Shown piece by piece: positions 26,001-36,521 of a stretch of 64,000 bases of DNA; position 1 is the first letter of the stretch; each line of letters opens with the position of its first letter. The notes under the pieces were generated by a model, which was not told where the DNA came from, ran no database searches, and was given only the letters and a program-made list of their open reading frames with translations. Source of the DNA: Planktothrix serta PCC 8927 (GTDB lineage Bacteria; Cyanobacteriota; Cyanobacteriia; Cyanobacteriales; Microcoleaceae); NCBI RefSeq assembly GCF_900010725.2, contig NZ_LR734869.1, positions 146,744 through 210,743 on the forward strand, read 5' to 3'. The position numbers and the translations under genes were made by a program.

Positions 26001-27368
26001 TTCAGCCAAAGTCAGATCAATAGTTTTTCCGGCTTCTTCAAATTTATCATCATCAATGGGAACAACTGTCACTGTTGCGGTTGTAGCGTTTGCGGCAAAG
26101 GAAACACTGCCTTGGGTATCAGTAAAGGTGTTATCCCCCGTGACCGTATAGTTTTCTCCAAGTTTAGCCGTACCCCCAACGCTGAAGTTGACGGTTATCG
26201 GCAAGTCTAGGGAACCTCCCTGACGAGTGAAGGTATAAACTAAGCCTTCTCCGGTGTTTTCGGGAACTTCACCCGGAGACAGGGACAGACTAATCTGGGA
26301 GGGAGAAGGAGGAAGGGGGATGATGATCGCGGTTTCCTCTTTTGGGGGGAAATTTCCCGATGAACTAATGTCGTTATCTTGTAGGGTGAGGGAAACTTCT
26401 TGGGATTCTCCGAGGGTTGCTCCTCCTGTGGGGTTAGATAGAATTAGCCCAAAGCTTTCATTGGGTTCAGTTTGTTGATCATCAATAACGGTCAGAGGAA
26501 TAGGGACTATTTTGAAGGTTTCGTAGGGTTGAAATACGACTTCAACGGCTTCTAAATTGACATCACTGGCGGTGGCAGTATCGGGTTGTAATTCCAGTTC
26601 TGCACTAACGGTATTGAAGGGGGAACCCGCCCGTTGAACATTGACGAATAGGGCTGGTGTTTCGCCTTCTTGAACTTGTAGGGGACTGGTATTCGTAAAC
26701 TCAATAATAGGCGTAAGGCTTTCAATCGATTGGGTAAAGTTAGCTTGATTATTCAGGCTTGTAGCTTGGGTTTCTTGAACAATAATAAGTTGTTGATTGC
26801 TTAATGTATCTTCGATAACGGTGTCGTTTCCGACTTGAACGAACCGCAAATCAGCAAATTTTAATTCATTAGTTAATCCAATTAAATCGACTCCAATCCG
26901 AAAGTCAGTAATACTATCAACTAAGCCATCGAGCAGTTCTCGACCGATCACAAATACATCCGAACCCCCGCCTCCAGTCAGTTCATTGTCTCCACTTCCG
27001 GTGTAGAGAAGATCGTTTCCTTTATCCCCAAATAGTTGATCGTCTCCACTACTGTCAAATAGGGTATCGTTGCCCTGTCCGCCATAGAGGAGATCTTCAC
27101 CTTCGCCACCATTGAGTTGATCGTCCCCAGCATTGCCATAAACAACGTCATCTCCTGATTCTCCTTCGAGGGTATCGTTCCCTATATCCCCAAACAGCAG
27201 ATCATTGCCTGTACCTCCAGAAAGCAAATCTGGATCTTGACCCCCGTTCAGGGTATCGTTTTCCCCTAATCCTTGTAAGGTGTCGTTTCCAGCAAATCCT
27301 AGGATTTCATCGGGTTCGGGTGTCCCGGTTAGGAAATCATTACTTGCAGTACCCATAAGTTGTGTCAT
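23016..27368 (-). CDS. Large RTX / Calx-beta / right-handed beta-helix exoprotein
   Basis: A 1450-residue predicted extracellular protein. Residues about 10-140 hold RTX calcium-binding nonapeptides (GGxGNDxL type). About 225-1110 contains around seven Calx-beta domains, four of them with repeated starts such as YNFSQAEYSVFEGD and YNFVQTNYEVEEGD and ends of the ILTIADDD kind. About 1120-1450 is a parallel beta-helix of the polymorphic-outer-membrane/CSLREAI type (GSLRQAILNAH; repeated NSTIANNTANIGGG) ending in the choice-of-anchor pattern NNGGTTPTLAL ... INAGNN. No signal peptide; type I secretion is likely. Start: ATG 27368. Probable role: surface adhesin or motility/matrix protein (inference). 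Confidence 0.85.
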   Translation of the reverse strand: MTQLMGTASNDFLTGTPEPDEILGFAGNDTLQGLGENDTLNGGQDPDLLSGGTGNDLLFGDIGNDTLEGESGDDVVYGNAGDDQLNGGEGEDLLYGGQGNDTLFDSSGDDQLFGDKGNDLLYTGSGDNELTGGGGSDVFVIGRELLDGLVDSITDFRIGVDLIGLTNELKFADLRFVQVGNDTVIEDTLSNQQLIIVQETQATSLNNQANFTQSIESLTPIIEFTNTSPLQVQEGETPALFVNVQRAGSPFNTVSAELELQPDTATASDVNLEAVEVVFQPYETFKIVPIPLTVIDDQQTEPNESFGLILSNPTGGATLGESQEVSLTLQDNDISSSGNFPPKEETAIIIPLPPSPSQISLSLSPGEVPENTGEGLVYTFTRQGGSLDLPITVNFSVGGTAKLGENYTVTGDNTFTDTQGSVSFAANATTATVTVVPIDDDKFEEAGKTIDLTLAESGFLYTANPQQLTALGVITSEDLPPSPPVYNFSQAEYSVFEGDPGIPQKATITIDRSFDTDLASSIKILLTPALENGGTPGVDVEPTEITLDFAEGETQKSFEIPMIGDDTIEPSEVIVLSFDPDNFQPSGQAGTLNPQALLNINDDDGPTTYDFTGKFFQTLEGNSTNVTQVVEVNRSGDINVDSSVNVNLTGVNAVPNVDFAPGPITVNFKAGEITQTVPITITGDLASDQNKTINLSLSAPLGSLVGNLHPTADLLVIDDDNVPTYDFTTNVYEVRENNADITFSEITVIRSGKVDIASSVTVGLNAGSPNGATPQEDYTPAQIPLQFQPGETSKTLQVTIKGDEVSESSEAISLSFSNFDNEGQTGTTAPEAILTIADDDSPPTYNFVQTNYEVEEGDTSSQFNQVEVSRSGDISQQSRVDVVLTSGTAVSGTDFKAGPVSLTFAPNQSKANVPIEITGNVRVQPDRTLQLSFANFDKNGQVGSDNPTTVVTIEDDDKATLSLTTVEATATEPTTTKVENEQPKNGVYRISRAPDTYGDLPINLTLESDKITANDYTLTTSTGQALTINNDSTAVFTLPNDQASIDIILTPIDDIPAEADESLTLVLAEGDYKISPEENTATVTIEANDTAVTQLGDTQSQAPEDYALVEGSLRQAILNAHSLLGEDTITFADQASSGVINLTSALPGINSDIIFDGPGADQLTIRRDTGGDYNIFNVNGGNVTFEGLKLTNGFPAGTIPSSSSTTTGSRGGAINISSSTSNVQVIDSWLDGNQANNGGAIANSGKLIIENSTISNNTGSNGGGIIVIDGQVQVVNSTIANNTANIGGGVFNSVAELTITNSTVGFNQATNNSGGVRNIGGVSNLKNTIIASNTAPLDPDVGASIEFAFNSGGNNLIGDGTGGEGLVNGVKNDIVGSSTTPIDPLLSPLQNNGGTTPTLALASTSLAINAGNNSFAIPYTDPGLFDQRGANFTRIVNNIIDIGAFESQVI

Positions 27369-27374
27369 ATCCAA

Positions 27375-27751
27375 AAACCTAAATTTTATGTTGGTGATTG
27401 ATTGAAAACAGGAACAGGGTTAAATCTCACTTTTTCTGTATTAATTAATACAAAGCAACAGATTGACCCTAATCCGGTGCATTCTCTCCCTAAGTTAGTC
27501 AGTCGTATACAGAATTTTTAGCGGACATAGAAATATCGTTAACACTAGGTAGCTTACCCAACAGTTCTGTTTTTGTTAACAAATCTCAACGCTGAAATTA
27601 CTGATCTTTAATCGTTGAGGCGAATTTTATCTGCCTAGATTTGTAACAGACTGTAAAGATTACCCCCCAACGATTAAACTTCGTTACAAGATCGTTCATT
27701 CGGACAAAGGGTATGATACCTTCTACCCATAACGATCAAACACTGTTCTGA
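27375..27751. promoter_or_regulatory. Divergent upstream region of exoprotein and small conserved gene
   Basis: About 380 bp without a gene, between divergent starts. Some repeated words (AACGATTAA, GGGTATGATACC) are visible, but no operator or riboswitch can be assigned with confidence. Confidence 0.35.
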
Positions 27752-27769
27752 ATGAAGGGAGAAAAACCA

Positions 27770-27973
27770 GTGAAGTTAGAGATGGGATACTCAACGGCTT
27801 CTAATAATCAAGATCAAGGCGTCGGTGCTTATGTGGCAGACTTACAACTGCACATGACGTTACAAGCTCGTAACTTAGTTCCCAACCTGACTCAAGCTCG
27901 TGATTCTCGTGAGCAACTGCTACAGCAAACCCAGGCCGACTTAGAAAAATTCATTTCTCGGCAAACGCTATAG
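27770..27973 (+). CDS. Conserved small hypothetical protein
   Basis: A 67-residue soluble protein, predicted mostly alpha-helical (LQLHMTLQARNLV, then LTQARDSREQLLQQTQADLEKFI). The GTG at 27770 has AAGGGAG 8-9 nt upstream; an ATG at 27752 overlaps that ribosome site and is less likely. I recognise no domain. The position, divergent from the large exoprotein, gives no functional clue. Confidence 0.55.
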   Translation: MKLEMGYSTASNNQDQGVGAYVADLQLHMTLQARNLVPNLTQARDSREQLLQQTQADLEKFISRQTL

Positions 27974-28044
27974 TTCAGTTTGGCCATCAACCCTGAGCAC
28001 CCATGAAGGGAAACAGGAGCTATCTTTTTCTTCAATCCCTAATT

Positions 28045-28998
28045 TCAAATCAATTGAGGGATTTCGATAACATCATTGATCAAGAGCATCTCTGATGTCA
28101 GGTTGTTTCGGATTGCTATTAAATCGCAATAATCGAAATCGTCTCGTCCTAATGTTTTTAGGGCAATTTTTTCTAGGGTATCTCCGGGTTGAACTTTATA
28201 GGACACCCAATTATAGGATTGTCCATCTAAGGGAAATCCCGATGATTTTTGTAACCATTTTTGATAATTATCATCTCGATTGTTAGTTAAACGAGATTCG
28301 GTTTGTTTGAGGGCAAATTGCCAAACTTTGTAACCCTCTAAGCTAAGGTGTAAGCCATCTGTTGTCAATTCCGAACGGATATTTCCCGGAGTATTGGTAA
28401 ACCGTTGATGAAAATCTAAATATAGGCTTCCTTGGTTTTGGACTTGTTGCGCCAAATTTTGATTCAGTTCTCGAATTAAAGAATTTTGAATTGAAAAAGT
28501 TAGGGTTTTTGTGGGTAACTGAGTCGGAAAAACAGATTGAACTAAAATTTGAGTATCAGGATAATGTTGTTGGATATAATTCAAAATTTTTTGATAATTT
28601 TTTAATATCTCTACAATGGGAACTTTATTTTTTAAATCATTAATTCCCGCTAAAATATAAATATTATTAGGATTATTTTTAGCAAAAATATCCAGACGTT
28701 TTAAAATTCCGCTTGTCGTATCCCCTGAAATCCCTTGATTTAACCATAATGTTCCCGATGGTAATAAACTATTAGGAAACCACATACTTAGGGAATCTCC
28801 TAATAAAATATTCAGAGGAGATGAATCAGATTTTTTAGCAATTTTATATTGAATTAAATCAGATTCTTGCTTTAATATATCCAGCCAATCTTGATAATTT
28901 GGTTGATCAATTTCAGATTCTAAATGAGTATAAATTTGATTTTTATACAGAGCAAAAAGTCGCTTTTGGTACATTTCAATGCCAGTTTTTGGAATCAT
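28045..28998 (-). CDS. GDSL/SGNH-family hydrolase with C-terminal LysM domain
   Basis: A 317-residue protein. The SGNH hydrolase domain spans about residues 60-235: block I GDSLS (catalytic Ser), block II glycine in GISGDTT, block III GINDL (Asn), and block V DGLHLS with the catalytic Asp and His. The C-terminal 50 residues form a LysM peptidoglycan-binding domain (YKVQPGDTLEKIALKTLG ... INDVIEIP). It is probably an esterase acting on cell-wall or exopolysaccharide acyl groups. No clear signal peptide is present, so its export route is uncertain. Confidence 0.85.
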   Translation of the reverse strand: MIPKTGIEMYQKRLFALYKNQIYTHLESEIDQPNYQDWLDILKQESDLIQYKIAKKSDSSPLNILLGDSLSMWFPNSLLPSGTLWLNQGISGDTTSGILKRLDIFAKNNPNNIYILAGINDLKNKVPIVEILKNYQKILNYIQQHYPDTQILVQSVFPTQLPTKTLTFSIQNSLIRELNQNLAQQVQNQGSLYLDFHQRFTNTPGNIRSELTTDGLHLSLEGYKVWQFALKQTESRLTNNRDDNYQKWLQKSSGFPLDGQSYNWVSYKVQPGDTLEKIALKTLGRDDFDYCDLIAIRNNLTSEMLLINDVIEIPQLI

Positions 28999-29079
28999 AA
29001 AAATTAAGCCTAATTTAACTACAAAGACACAAATAAGTTGTAAACACTAACCTGATCATTGCTATTGTAAATAATAAAA

Positions 29080-29103
29080 GCGAGGAATGAAATAATCCCT
29101 CGC
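29080..29103 (-). terminator. Rho-independent terminator of petH
   Basis: On the minus strand, GCGAGG and CCTCGC form the stem (29098-29103 with 29080-29085) and are followed by TTTTATTATTT. It is located 90 bp after the petH stop. Confidence 0.75.
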
Positions 29104-29193
29104 ACTGAAATAGATTAAAAGGAGTTTTCTTGACTCAGGTTACTCATTAATCATGGATTCATCAAGACATTTTATAAAAATATCTTGACGGGT

Positions 29194-30453
<1,260 letters not shown>

Positions 30454-30701
30454 TCACTTTAGGTTTTTTTAACCTGCGATGGACAAAAACAGTCAAACAT
30501 CCCCATCCCCTTTCACGCTGGCCTAGGGGGTGTTACTGTTGTCAATTTGCACTTTGCACTATTTTACAACCTAGTGTTCATCGGCTAATCCCAATTGAGA
30601 AGAGGTTAGGAGAGCAGGAAGTGGGAACCGAGGCAGAAAAAATTATCGAATTGGTACGAACGGAAAGAACGAGTAGGCTATTCTGAAACATCTTCCCTGT
30701 T

Positions 30702-31715
30702 TTACTCATTGAGAAATTCAGCTTCACAAATTGTGGATTCTCGTTGTTCTAAATCTTCTGTATCCCATAATCCATTAAAAAATGTAGTATAAAAATATTC
30801 TCCACCCTGTTGAACGTCAATTTTAGGAGAATTTTTAGGATATTGAGTAGGATCTGAAATTCCCCGTTGTGCTTGATAATAAATATAGGTATCTGAGTTA
30901 ACGCACATAACATGATAAAAGTCTTTATTCGCGCCAGGTTCATCTCCTAATTTATAACGGGCTAAACCTCGGTTTAAATAGGCTTTAATAAAGTTAGGAT
31001 CAATATTCAAAACTTGATCAAAATCATCAATTGCAGCTTGATATTCTTTTAAACTATGGTAAACACAGCCCCGATTATAATAGGCATAAACATTGTAGGG
31101 ATCAATTTGTAAAGCTCGATTATAATCTCGAATTGCTCGATCATTATTTCCTAATTGATGATGACATAATCCTCGATTAATATAAGCTTTAACATAATTA
31201 AATTCTAATTCCGTAGCTTTATTAAAATCATCTAAAGCTTTTTCTTTGATTCCTAACAAATAGAAAGCTCGACCTCGATTATAATAGGTTTTATGATTAT
31301 CGGGATTCAGGGATAAAGCTTGATTATAATGGGTAATGGCGTCTTGATAATTTCCTGATTGAGCGATCGCCAATCCCAAATTATTATAAACCGCATCACT
31401 TTTAGGATTAAAAGATAGAGCTATTTTAAAATCCTGAATAGCTTTATCATATTTTCCCAAATGTCTCCAAGCATTGCCGCGATTCAGATAAGCATCGGGT
31501 AATTTCGGTTCTATTTGTAAAGCTTTTGTTAAATCATTAACCGCTTGTTGATACTCTTTCAAATAATAGTAAACTAGACCCCGATTATTGTAAGCAGTAG
31601 CATAATTAGGGTTTAATTGAATCACTTGATCAAAATCCTTCAAAGCACCCCGATAATTTCCTTGGCGTGCTTTTGTTAACCCTTGTTCATAAAATCGCTT
31701 ACTATTGTTAAACAT
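30702..31715 (-). CDS. Tetratricopeptide-repeat protein
   Basis: A 337-residue protein made almost wholly of eight consecutive 34-residue TPRs (residues about 5-275). Most carry the YNRG/NRGLVYYYL and DFDQVIQLNPNY signatures. The C-terminal 60 residues lack repeats and contain an acidic end. TPR arrays are protein-interaction scaffolds; no partner or catalytic domain is visible. ATG 31715 is preceded by GAGGAAG. There is no signal peptide, so it is probably cytoplasmic. Confidence 0.85.
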   Translation of the reverse strand: MFNNSKRFYEQGLTKARQGNYRGALKDFDQVIQLNPNYATAYNNRGLVYYYLKEYQQAVNDLTKALQIEPKLPDAYLNRGNAWRHLGKYDKAIQDFKIALSFNPKSDAVYNNLGLAIAQSGNYQDAITHYNQALSLNPDNHKTYYNRGRAFYLLGIKEKALDDFNKATELEFNYVKAYINRGLCHHQLGNNDRAIRDYNRALQIDPYNVYAYYNRGCVYHSLKEYQAAIDDFDQVLNIDPNFIKAYLNRGLARYKLGDEPGANKDFYHVMCVNSDTYIYYQAQRGISDPTQYPKNSPKIDVQQGGEYFYTTFFNGLWDTEDLEQRESTICEAEFLNE

Positions 31716-31914
31716 GGAACTTCCTCTGGGTTGATTAAATGCAGTTAGTTTTTGGAGAAATATTAAACTCTATTAAAGATAGGCAAGCTCTACTAACATT
31801 TACTTTGAGTTTTTTAGCTTGATAATCTCATCAGTTGATCAAGAAGCCTACACAAAATTTAAGACCTCCAGACACTTCCTTGTTATAGCATTGCTGTCCA
31901 TTCCACACTTTCTA

Positions 31915-32017
31915 TGATATAGCAGGGAACAGGGAACAGGGAACAGACAAGAAAAAAGTTCTCTATTTAGGTTTTGCATCAGTCTATGTCCTAACTGCCT
32001 TGGCGACTGCTATATCA
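31915..32017. repeat. About 100-bp element with 11-bp terminal inverted repeats and GGGAACA heptamers
   Basis: TGATATAGCAG (31915-31925) and CTGCTATATCA (32007-32017) are perfect inverted repeats. Inside, three GGGAACA heptamers stand next to the left end. It looks like a miniature inverted-repeat element. The surrounding gap, 31716-32150, contains no gene. Confidence 0.65.
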
Positions 32018-32150
32018 AATTCAGAATTTAAAAGGAATAAGTTTGGACAAAAGATCTAAACACAGGATCAATTCATAAATTAACCCGATCTAAACTTTGG
32101 AAATGTATAACCTCTGAAACTCCAAACCTAATCCTTAATTTATTCTCAAT

Positions 32151-32181
32151 AAAAAACCCCCAAACCGGAAGAGTTTGAGGG
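32151..32181 (-). terminator. Rho-independent terminator of leuS
   Basis: On the minus strand CCCTCAAAC (32173-32181) pairs with GTTTGGGGG (32157-32165) over a 7-nt loop and is followed by TTTTTTATT. Confidence 0.9.
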
Positions 32182-32210
32182 AATATTAAAGCGTTTTTTT
32201 GATTTTTGAG

Positions 32211-34784
32211 TTAAGCTACAACGAAATTCACTAATTTTCCAGGGACAACAATTACTTTTTTAATCGTTTTATCCCCAATATGACGTTGACTAACTTCAGA
32301 ATTTCGGGCATATTCTTCTAAAGTTTGGTGATCTGTCGTCGCCGGGACTTGCAGCGTACCGCGTGTTTTACCATTAATTTGAATCACTAAGGTAATTTCA
32401 TCAACGACTAACGCTTCTGAGTCATACTTAGGCCAAGTTTGGGTATGAATTGAACCCGTTTTACCAATAATTTGCCATAATTCTTCAGCAATATGAGGAG
32501 CAAACGGTGCTAATAATTTCAACAGCGTTTCAATTCCTTCAGAATAAATCGGAGACTCTTTACAATTCGCTTCTGATAAAGCATTACTGAGTTTCATTAA
32601 CTCTGAAACTGCGGTATTAAATTGATAGTCTCCATCTAAATCCTCACTGACTTCTTTAATCGCAGTATGAATCGCCCGTTTTAAGTCTTTTTCGCCTTTG
32701 CTTAATTCCCGATTCTTGGGTTTTGAAGTAGAAATTTCAGCAAATTCTGTGACAATTCTCCAAACGCGATTTAAGAAGCGAAATTGTCCTTCAACATCCG
32801 CATCTTCCCATTCTAAATCCTTCTCAGGAGGGGCTTTAAATAGAATAAACATCCGAGCGGTATCTGCCCCATATTTCCCCATGACTTCTAATGGATCAAC
32901 CCCATTATATTTAGATTTAGACATCTTCTCATAAAAGACTTCTAACTTTTCTCCAGTTGTAGGATCTTGGGGATTACTAGGGCTAACTTGTGAAGGGAAA
33001 AAATACTTTCCAGTGGTGCGGTTTTTATAGGTAATTCCCTGCACCATCCCTTGAGTTAATAACTTTTCAAAGGGTTCTTTACAGTGTAATAATCCGCGAT
33101 CGCGTAACACTTTTGTAAAGAATCGAGAGTACAATAAATGCAAAATGGCGTGTTCAATTCCTCCCACATATTGATCGACTCCCATCCAATCATTTGTAAT
33201 TACTGGATTGAATACTTGTTGATCATTTTTGGCATCAGGATAACGCAGGTAATACCAAGAGGAATCAATAAAAGTATCCATCGTATCCGTTTCCCGTTTG
33301 GCGGGAGTTCCACAACTAGGACAAGGCACGTTAATCCAATCTTCTAATTGGGCTAAAGGAGATAAACCTCGACCGCTAAATTTAACATTTTCAGGCAATT
33401 TTACAGGCAAATCTTGATCAGGAACAGCCACCGCCCCACAATTCGGACAATGAATAATCGGAATCGGTGTTCCCCAATATCGTTGACGGGAAATCAACCA
33501 ATCTCTGAGGCGATATTGAATAATTCCTTTGCCATAACCTTCATCTTCAGCGTAGTCAATAATTGCTTGTTTTGCGTGTTCGGAATGTTCCCCACTAAAA
33601 TTACAGGATTCAACTAAAATACCTGTCCCCGTATAAGCCGTTTTAATCTGATCATTTTCCTCATTATCGTTATCTGCATCATTGGTAACAATGACTTGCT
33701 TGATGGGTAAATCGTATTGAGTTGCGAATTGAAAATCACGGACATCATGGGCAGGAACCCCCATGACCGCGCCTGTTCCATATTCATATAAAACATAATC
33801 CGCAATCCAAATCGGAATTTCTTCCTCATTAAAGGGATTAATAACTTTTCCACCTGTAGGAACGCCGCGTTTGGGTTTATCTTCAGAAGTGCGATCCGTG
33901 TTACTTTCGGTTTTAACCTCTTGAATAAACGCTTCAACAATCGCTTTTTGTTCGGGCGTTGTTACCTGGGAAACTAAGGGATGTTCCGGGGCTAATACGA
34001 CATAGGAAACCCCGTAAACCGTATCGGGACGAGTGGTAAAAACAGCAATGTTTTCATCTAACCCAATAATCGGAAATTCTAACTGTGCCCCAATGGATTG
34101 TCCGATCCAATTGGCTTGCATTAATTTAACTCGTTCCGGCCATCCGTTTAAATGTTCTAAATCGTTGAGCAATTCGTTAGCATAGTCGGTAATTTTTAAG
34201 AACCATTGACGCAATAATTTCTGTTCAACAATGGCTCCAGACCGCCAAGATCGTCCTTCATTATCAACTTGTTCATTAGCAAGAACCGTTTGATCAATTG
34301 GGTCCCAATTAACGGCCGCTTCTTTTTGATAAGCCAGTCCACACTGATAGAATTGTAAGAAAATCCACTGTGTCCAACGGTAATATTCCGGGGAACAAGT
34401 GGTGACTTCTTTTTCCCAATCAATGGAGAACCCTAATTTTTGCAGTTGTTCCCGCATTTGGGCAATATTTTGATATGTCCATTCAGCCGGAGGAATTCCT
34501 CGGTCTATGGCGGCGTTTTCGGCGGGTAGTCCAAAGGCGTCCCATCCCATCGGGTGCAGGACACGATAGCCTTGCATCCGTTTGAGTCGGGCGATCACGT
34601 CAGTAATGGTATAATTGCGAACGTGACCCATGTGTAGACTCCCCGACGGATAGGGGAACATGGATAGCGCATAAAATTTGGGCTTGTCTTGATCGGTTGG
34701 GGTTTTGTACAAACCCTGTTGGGCCCAGGTTTGTTGCCACTTTTGTTCGAGGGATGCAGGATTATATCGGGACTCCACAGCCAT
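32211..34784 (-). CDS. leuS: Leucine-tRNA ligase
   Basis: The 857-residue class I synthetase charges tRNA-Leu. The HIGH motif is in [14 protein letters not shown] (about residues 44-57). The inserted CP1 editing domain follows, with [20 protein letters not shown], the threonine-rich hydrolytic pocket. The KMSKS loop is in [13 protein letters not shown] at about 620. The zinc-type cysteines CPNCG and CPSCG lie at about 435-480. The C-terminal domain contains [18 protein letters not shown] place the start at ATG 34784 (MAVESRYNP); the longer open frame upstream runs into heptamer repeats and is not coding. Confidence 0.96.
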   Translation of the reverse strand: MAVESRYNPASLEQKWQQTWAQQGLYKTPTDQDKPKFYALSMFPYPSGSLHMGHVRNYTITDVIARLKRMQGYRVLHPMGWDAFGLPAENAAIDRGIPPAEWTYQNIAQMREQLQKLGFSIDWEKEVTTCSPEYYRWTQWIFLQFYQCGLAYQKEAAVNWDPIDQTVLANEQVDNEGRSWRSGAIVEQKLLRQWFLKITDYANELLNDLEHLNGWPERVKLMQANWIGQSIGAQLEFPIIGLDENIAVFTTRPDTVYGVSYVVLAPEHPLVSQVTTPEQKAIVEAFIQEVKTESNTDRTSEDKPKRGVPTGGKVINPFNEEEIPIWIADYVLYEYGTGAVMGVPAHDVRDFQFATQYDLPIKQVIVTNDADNDNEENDQIKTAYTGTGILVESCNFSGEHSEHAKQAIIDYAEDEGYGKGIIQYRLRDWLISRQRYWGTPIPIIHCPNCGAVAVPDQDLPVKLPENVKFSGRGLSPLAQLEDWINVPCPSCGTPAKRETDTMDTFIDSSWYYLRYPDAKNDQQVFNPVITNDWMGVDQYVGGIEHAILHLLYSRFFTKVLRDRGLLHCKEPFEKLLTQGMVQGITYKNRTTGKYFFPSQVSPSNPQDPTTGEKLEVFYEKMSKSKYNGVDPLEVMGKYGADTARMFILFKAPPEKDLEWEDADVEGQFRFLNRVWRIVTEFAEISTSKPKNRELSKGEKDLKRAIHTAIKEVSEDLDGDYQFNTAVSELMKLSNALSEANCKESPIYSEGIETLLKLLAPFAPHIAEELWQIIGKTGSIHTQTWPKYDSEALVVDEITLVIQINGKTRGTLQVPATTDHQTLEEYARNSEVSQRHIGDKTIKKVIVVPGKLVNFVVA

Positions 34785-34837
34785 ACTTTGTGCCGGATAC
34801 GTTTTCTTGTTTTCTTTATCATTTTTACATATTGTCG

Positions 34838-34952
34838 GGTATTGGGTATTGGGTGTTGACCATTGACCGTTGACCGTTGACTTAAAAATCCGTGAAATCC
34901 ATCTAAATCCGTGATCAAAAATGGTGTGTGCGCTCCGCTTACACACCCTACG
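34838..34952. repeat. Heptamer repeats (GTTGACC type) and a GTGTGTGCGCT palindrome
   Basis: Tandem TATTGGG and GTTGACC/GTTGACT units occupy about 34838-34882 in the leuS leader. At 34924-34952 an inverted repeat GTGTGTGCGCT ... TTACACACCC is a relative of the 1165-1243 repeats. Confidence 0.7.
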
Positions 34953-35021
34953 GTTTTTTTGGTTTATGATTAATTAAAATAGGGAAGAATTTTAGTTATG
35001 TTAATTCAAGAGGAAATGCAA

Positions 35022-35288
35022 ATGCAAACGATACAGTTAAAAACAGTGGTTGGGGAGGATGGAATTTTACAGATTCAGATCCCTCCTGAATTTAAACATA
35101 AAAGTTTAGAGGTATTAGTTGTTTTTCAGTTTTCATCAGAACCAGAAACGAATAGAATAGAAAATCATCAAACCTATGATCCCACAGATTGGCATAGGTT
35201 TATTCAGAAAACCTATGGTTGTTTAGCAGATGATCCAATTGTAAGGTATCCCCAAGGAGAGTATGAAGTTCGGGAGGAGATTGAATGA
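35022..35288 (+). CDS. Antitoxin of a VapBC-type pair
   Basis: An 88-residue protein (96 if the ATG at 34998 is used). The N-terminal MQTIQLKTVVGEDGILQIQIPPE has a strand-rich, AbrB/VapB-like look, with a variable linker and an acidic C-terminus (DWHRFIQKTYGCLADDPI, EVREEIE) that probably wraps the toxin. GAGG lies 8 nt before ATG 35022. The stop overlaps the toxin start by an ATGA junction, the usual arrangement for co-translated antitoxin-toxin pairs. Confidence 0.8.
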   Translation: MQTIQLKTVVGEDGILQIQIPPEFKHKSLEVLVVFQFSSEPETNRIENHQTYDPTDWHRFIQKTYGCLADDPIVRYPQGEYEVREEIE

Positions 35289-35689
35289 TTTATTTACTTG
35301 ATAGCAATTCTTGTATTATTTATCTAAATGGTAGAAATGAAGCTCTTAGGAAAAGGTTAGAGTCAAAACAGCCGTCAGATATTGTCGTTTGTTCTGTTGT
35401 GAAGGCAGAGTTATTTTATGGTTCCAGGAAAAGCCGAAACCCTAACCAAAATTTAAACAAGCAACGGGAGTTTTTTCAGCGTTTTATTTCTTTACCGTTT
35501 GATGATTATTCGGCTGAAGTATATGGACAAATTCGCGCTCAATTAGAGATTTTAGGAACACCTATTGGCCCTAATGATTTACAGATAGCTGCAATTACTT
35601 TAGCTCATGATTTAACATTAGTCACCCATAATATTAATGAATTTCAACGCATAGATGGGTTAAAAATTGAAGATTGGCAGGATAGTTAA
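35285..35689 (+). CDS. vapC: PIN-domain ribonuclease toxin (VapC-like)
   Basis: A 134-residue PIN domain. Acidic metal-binding residues are visible: Asp6 in YLLDSNSC, Glu in VKAELFYGS (about 42), Asp in IGPNDLQIAA (about 98) and the final HNINEF segment, where an Asn stands at the usual fourth position. Proteins of this family cut tRNA or rRNA when the antitoxin is lost. It is translationally coupled (4-bp overlap) to the antitoxin gene upstream. Confidence 0.88.
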   Translation: MIYLLDSNSCIIYLNGRNEALRKRLESKQPSDIVVCSVVKAELFYGSRKSRNPNQNLNKQREFFQRFISLPFDDYSAEVYGQIRAQLEILGTPIGPNDLQIAAITLAHDLTLVTHNINEFQRIDGLKIEDWQDS

Positions 35690-35804
35690 AGTTGAGTTGG
35701 GTTAAAAACCGTATTAGAGTATATTGGCTAAGGTTGTTTTTTCCGATACCAGGTTATAGAAAGCTAATATTGTTACACTAAATTAGTGATTTTTGAAAAT
35801 AATT

Positions 35805-36380
35805 ATGGATAAATTTGAAGAAATTTTAAGCTTCTGGTTTGGTCATCCCCATGACCCCGACTATGGAAAACCTAAACCCGCTTGGTTTATCAAAAACTCG
35901 ACTTTTGATCAAGAAATCAGGACTCGTTTTCTCTCAACCTATGAACTTGCTGCAACAAACCAGCTTGATTTTTGGCAAAATTCACCCTTGAGTTGTTTAG
36001 CATTAATTATTACTTTAGATCAATTTCCTCGAAATCTATTTCGAGGAAAAGCCGAAGCCTTTGCGACAGATTCAAAAGCATTAACCCTAGCGAAATATGC
36101 TGTTGATCAAAGATATGATCAGCAAATGATCAGGGTACAACGGGCTTTTATTTATCTTCCCTTTGAACATAGTGAAAATTTAGCCGATCAACATCGTTCT
36201 GTAGAATTATTTGCCTCATTAAAAGATGATCCTAATACTGCATCAATGTTTGATTATGCGATCGCTCATTTTAATATTATTCAAAAGTTCGGACGCTTCC
36301 CTCATCGTAACGCGATTCTCGGTCGTCCCAGCACAGCCGCAGAACTAGAATTCCTGACTCAACCCAACTCGTCGTTTTAA
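35805..36380 (+). CDS. DUF924 family protein
   Basis: A 191-residue, helix-rich soluble protein. The start ILSFWFGHPHDPDYGKPKPAWF, the middle LALIITLDQFPRNLFRGKAEAFATD, and the end FAIIQKFGRFPHRNAILGR-like segment (seen as IIQKFGRFPHRNAILGRPST) are the signature of DUF924, a TPR-like fold of unknown function. ATG 35805 is preferred over an upstream TTG. There is no operonic neighbour; the prk gene is convergent downstream. Confidence 0.85.
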   Translation: MDKFEEILSFWFGHPHDPDYGKPKPAWFIKNSTFDQEIRTRFLSTYELAATNQLDFWQNSPLSCLALIITLDQFPRNLFRGKAEAFATDSKALTLAKYAVDQRYDQQMIRVQRAFIYLPFEHSENLADQHRSVELFASLKDDPNTASMFDYAIAHFNIIQKFGRFPHRNAILGRPSTAAELEFLTQPNSSF

Positions 36381-36455
36381 TAAAAAGCGAGTTAGTGATG
36401 CGCCATTCCTGTACCAGTTGCGTCAGTTTTGATAGTGCTAAATCTAAAATCAAAT

Positions 36456-36486
36456 AAAAAAACGCGAGATCGATTGATCCCACGTT
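36456..36486 (-). terminator. Rho-independent terminator of prk
   Basis: On the minus strand an 11-bp stem (36476-36486 with 36461-36471, two G-U pairs, 4-nt loop) is followed by seven T residues. It sits 36 bp after the prk stop. Confidence 0.88.
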
Positions 36487-36521
36487 ATAGTTGTTTGAGT
36501 CAATAGCTAACAGTCCAAAAC

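Noticed and set aside
23158..26478. Several 60-130 codon plus-strand frames
   Set aside because: They are antisense shadows of the RTX/Calx-beta exoprotein, whose repeated codons keep the opposite strand open.
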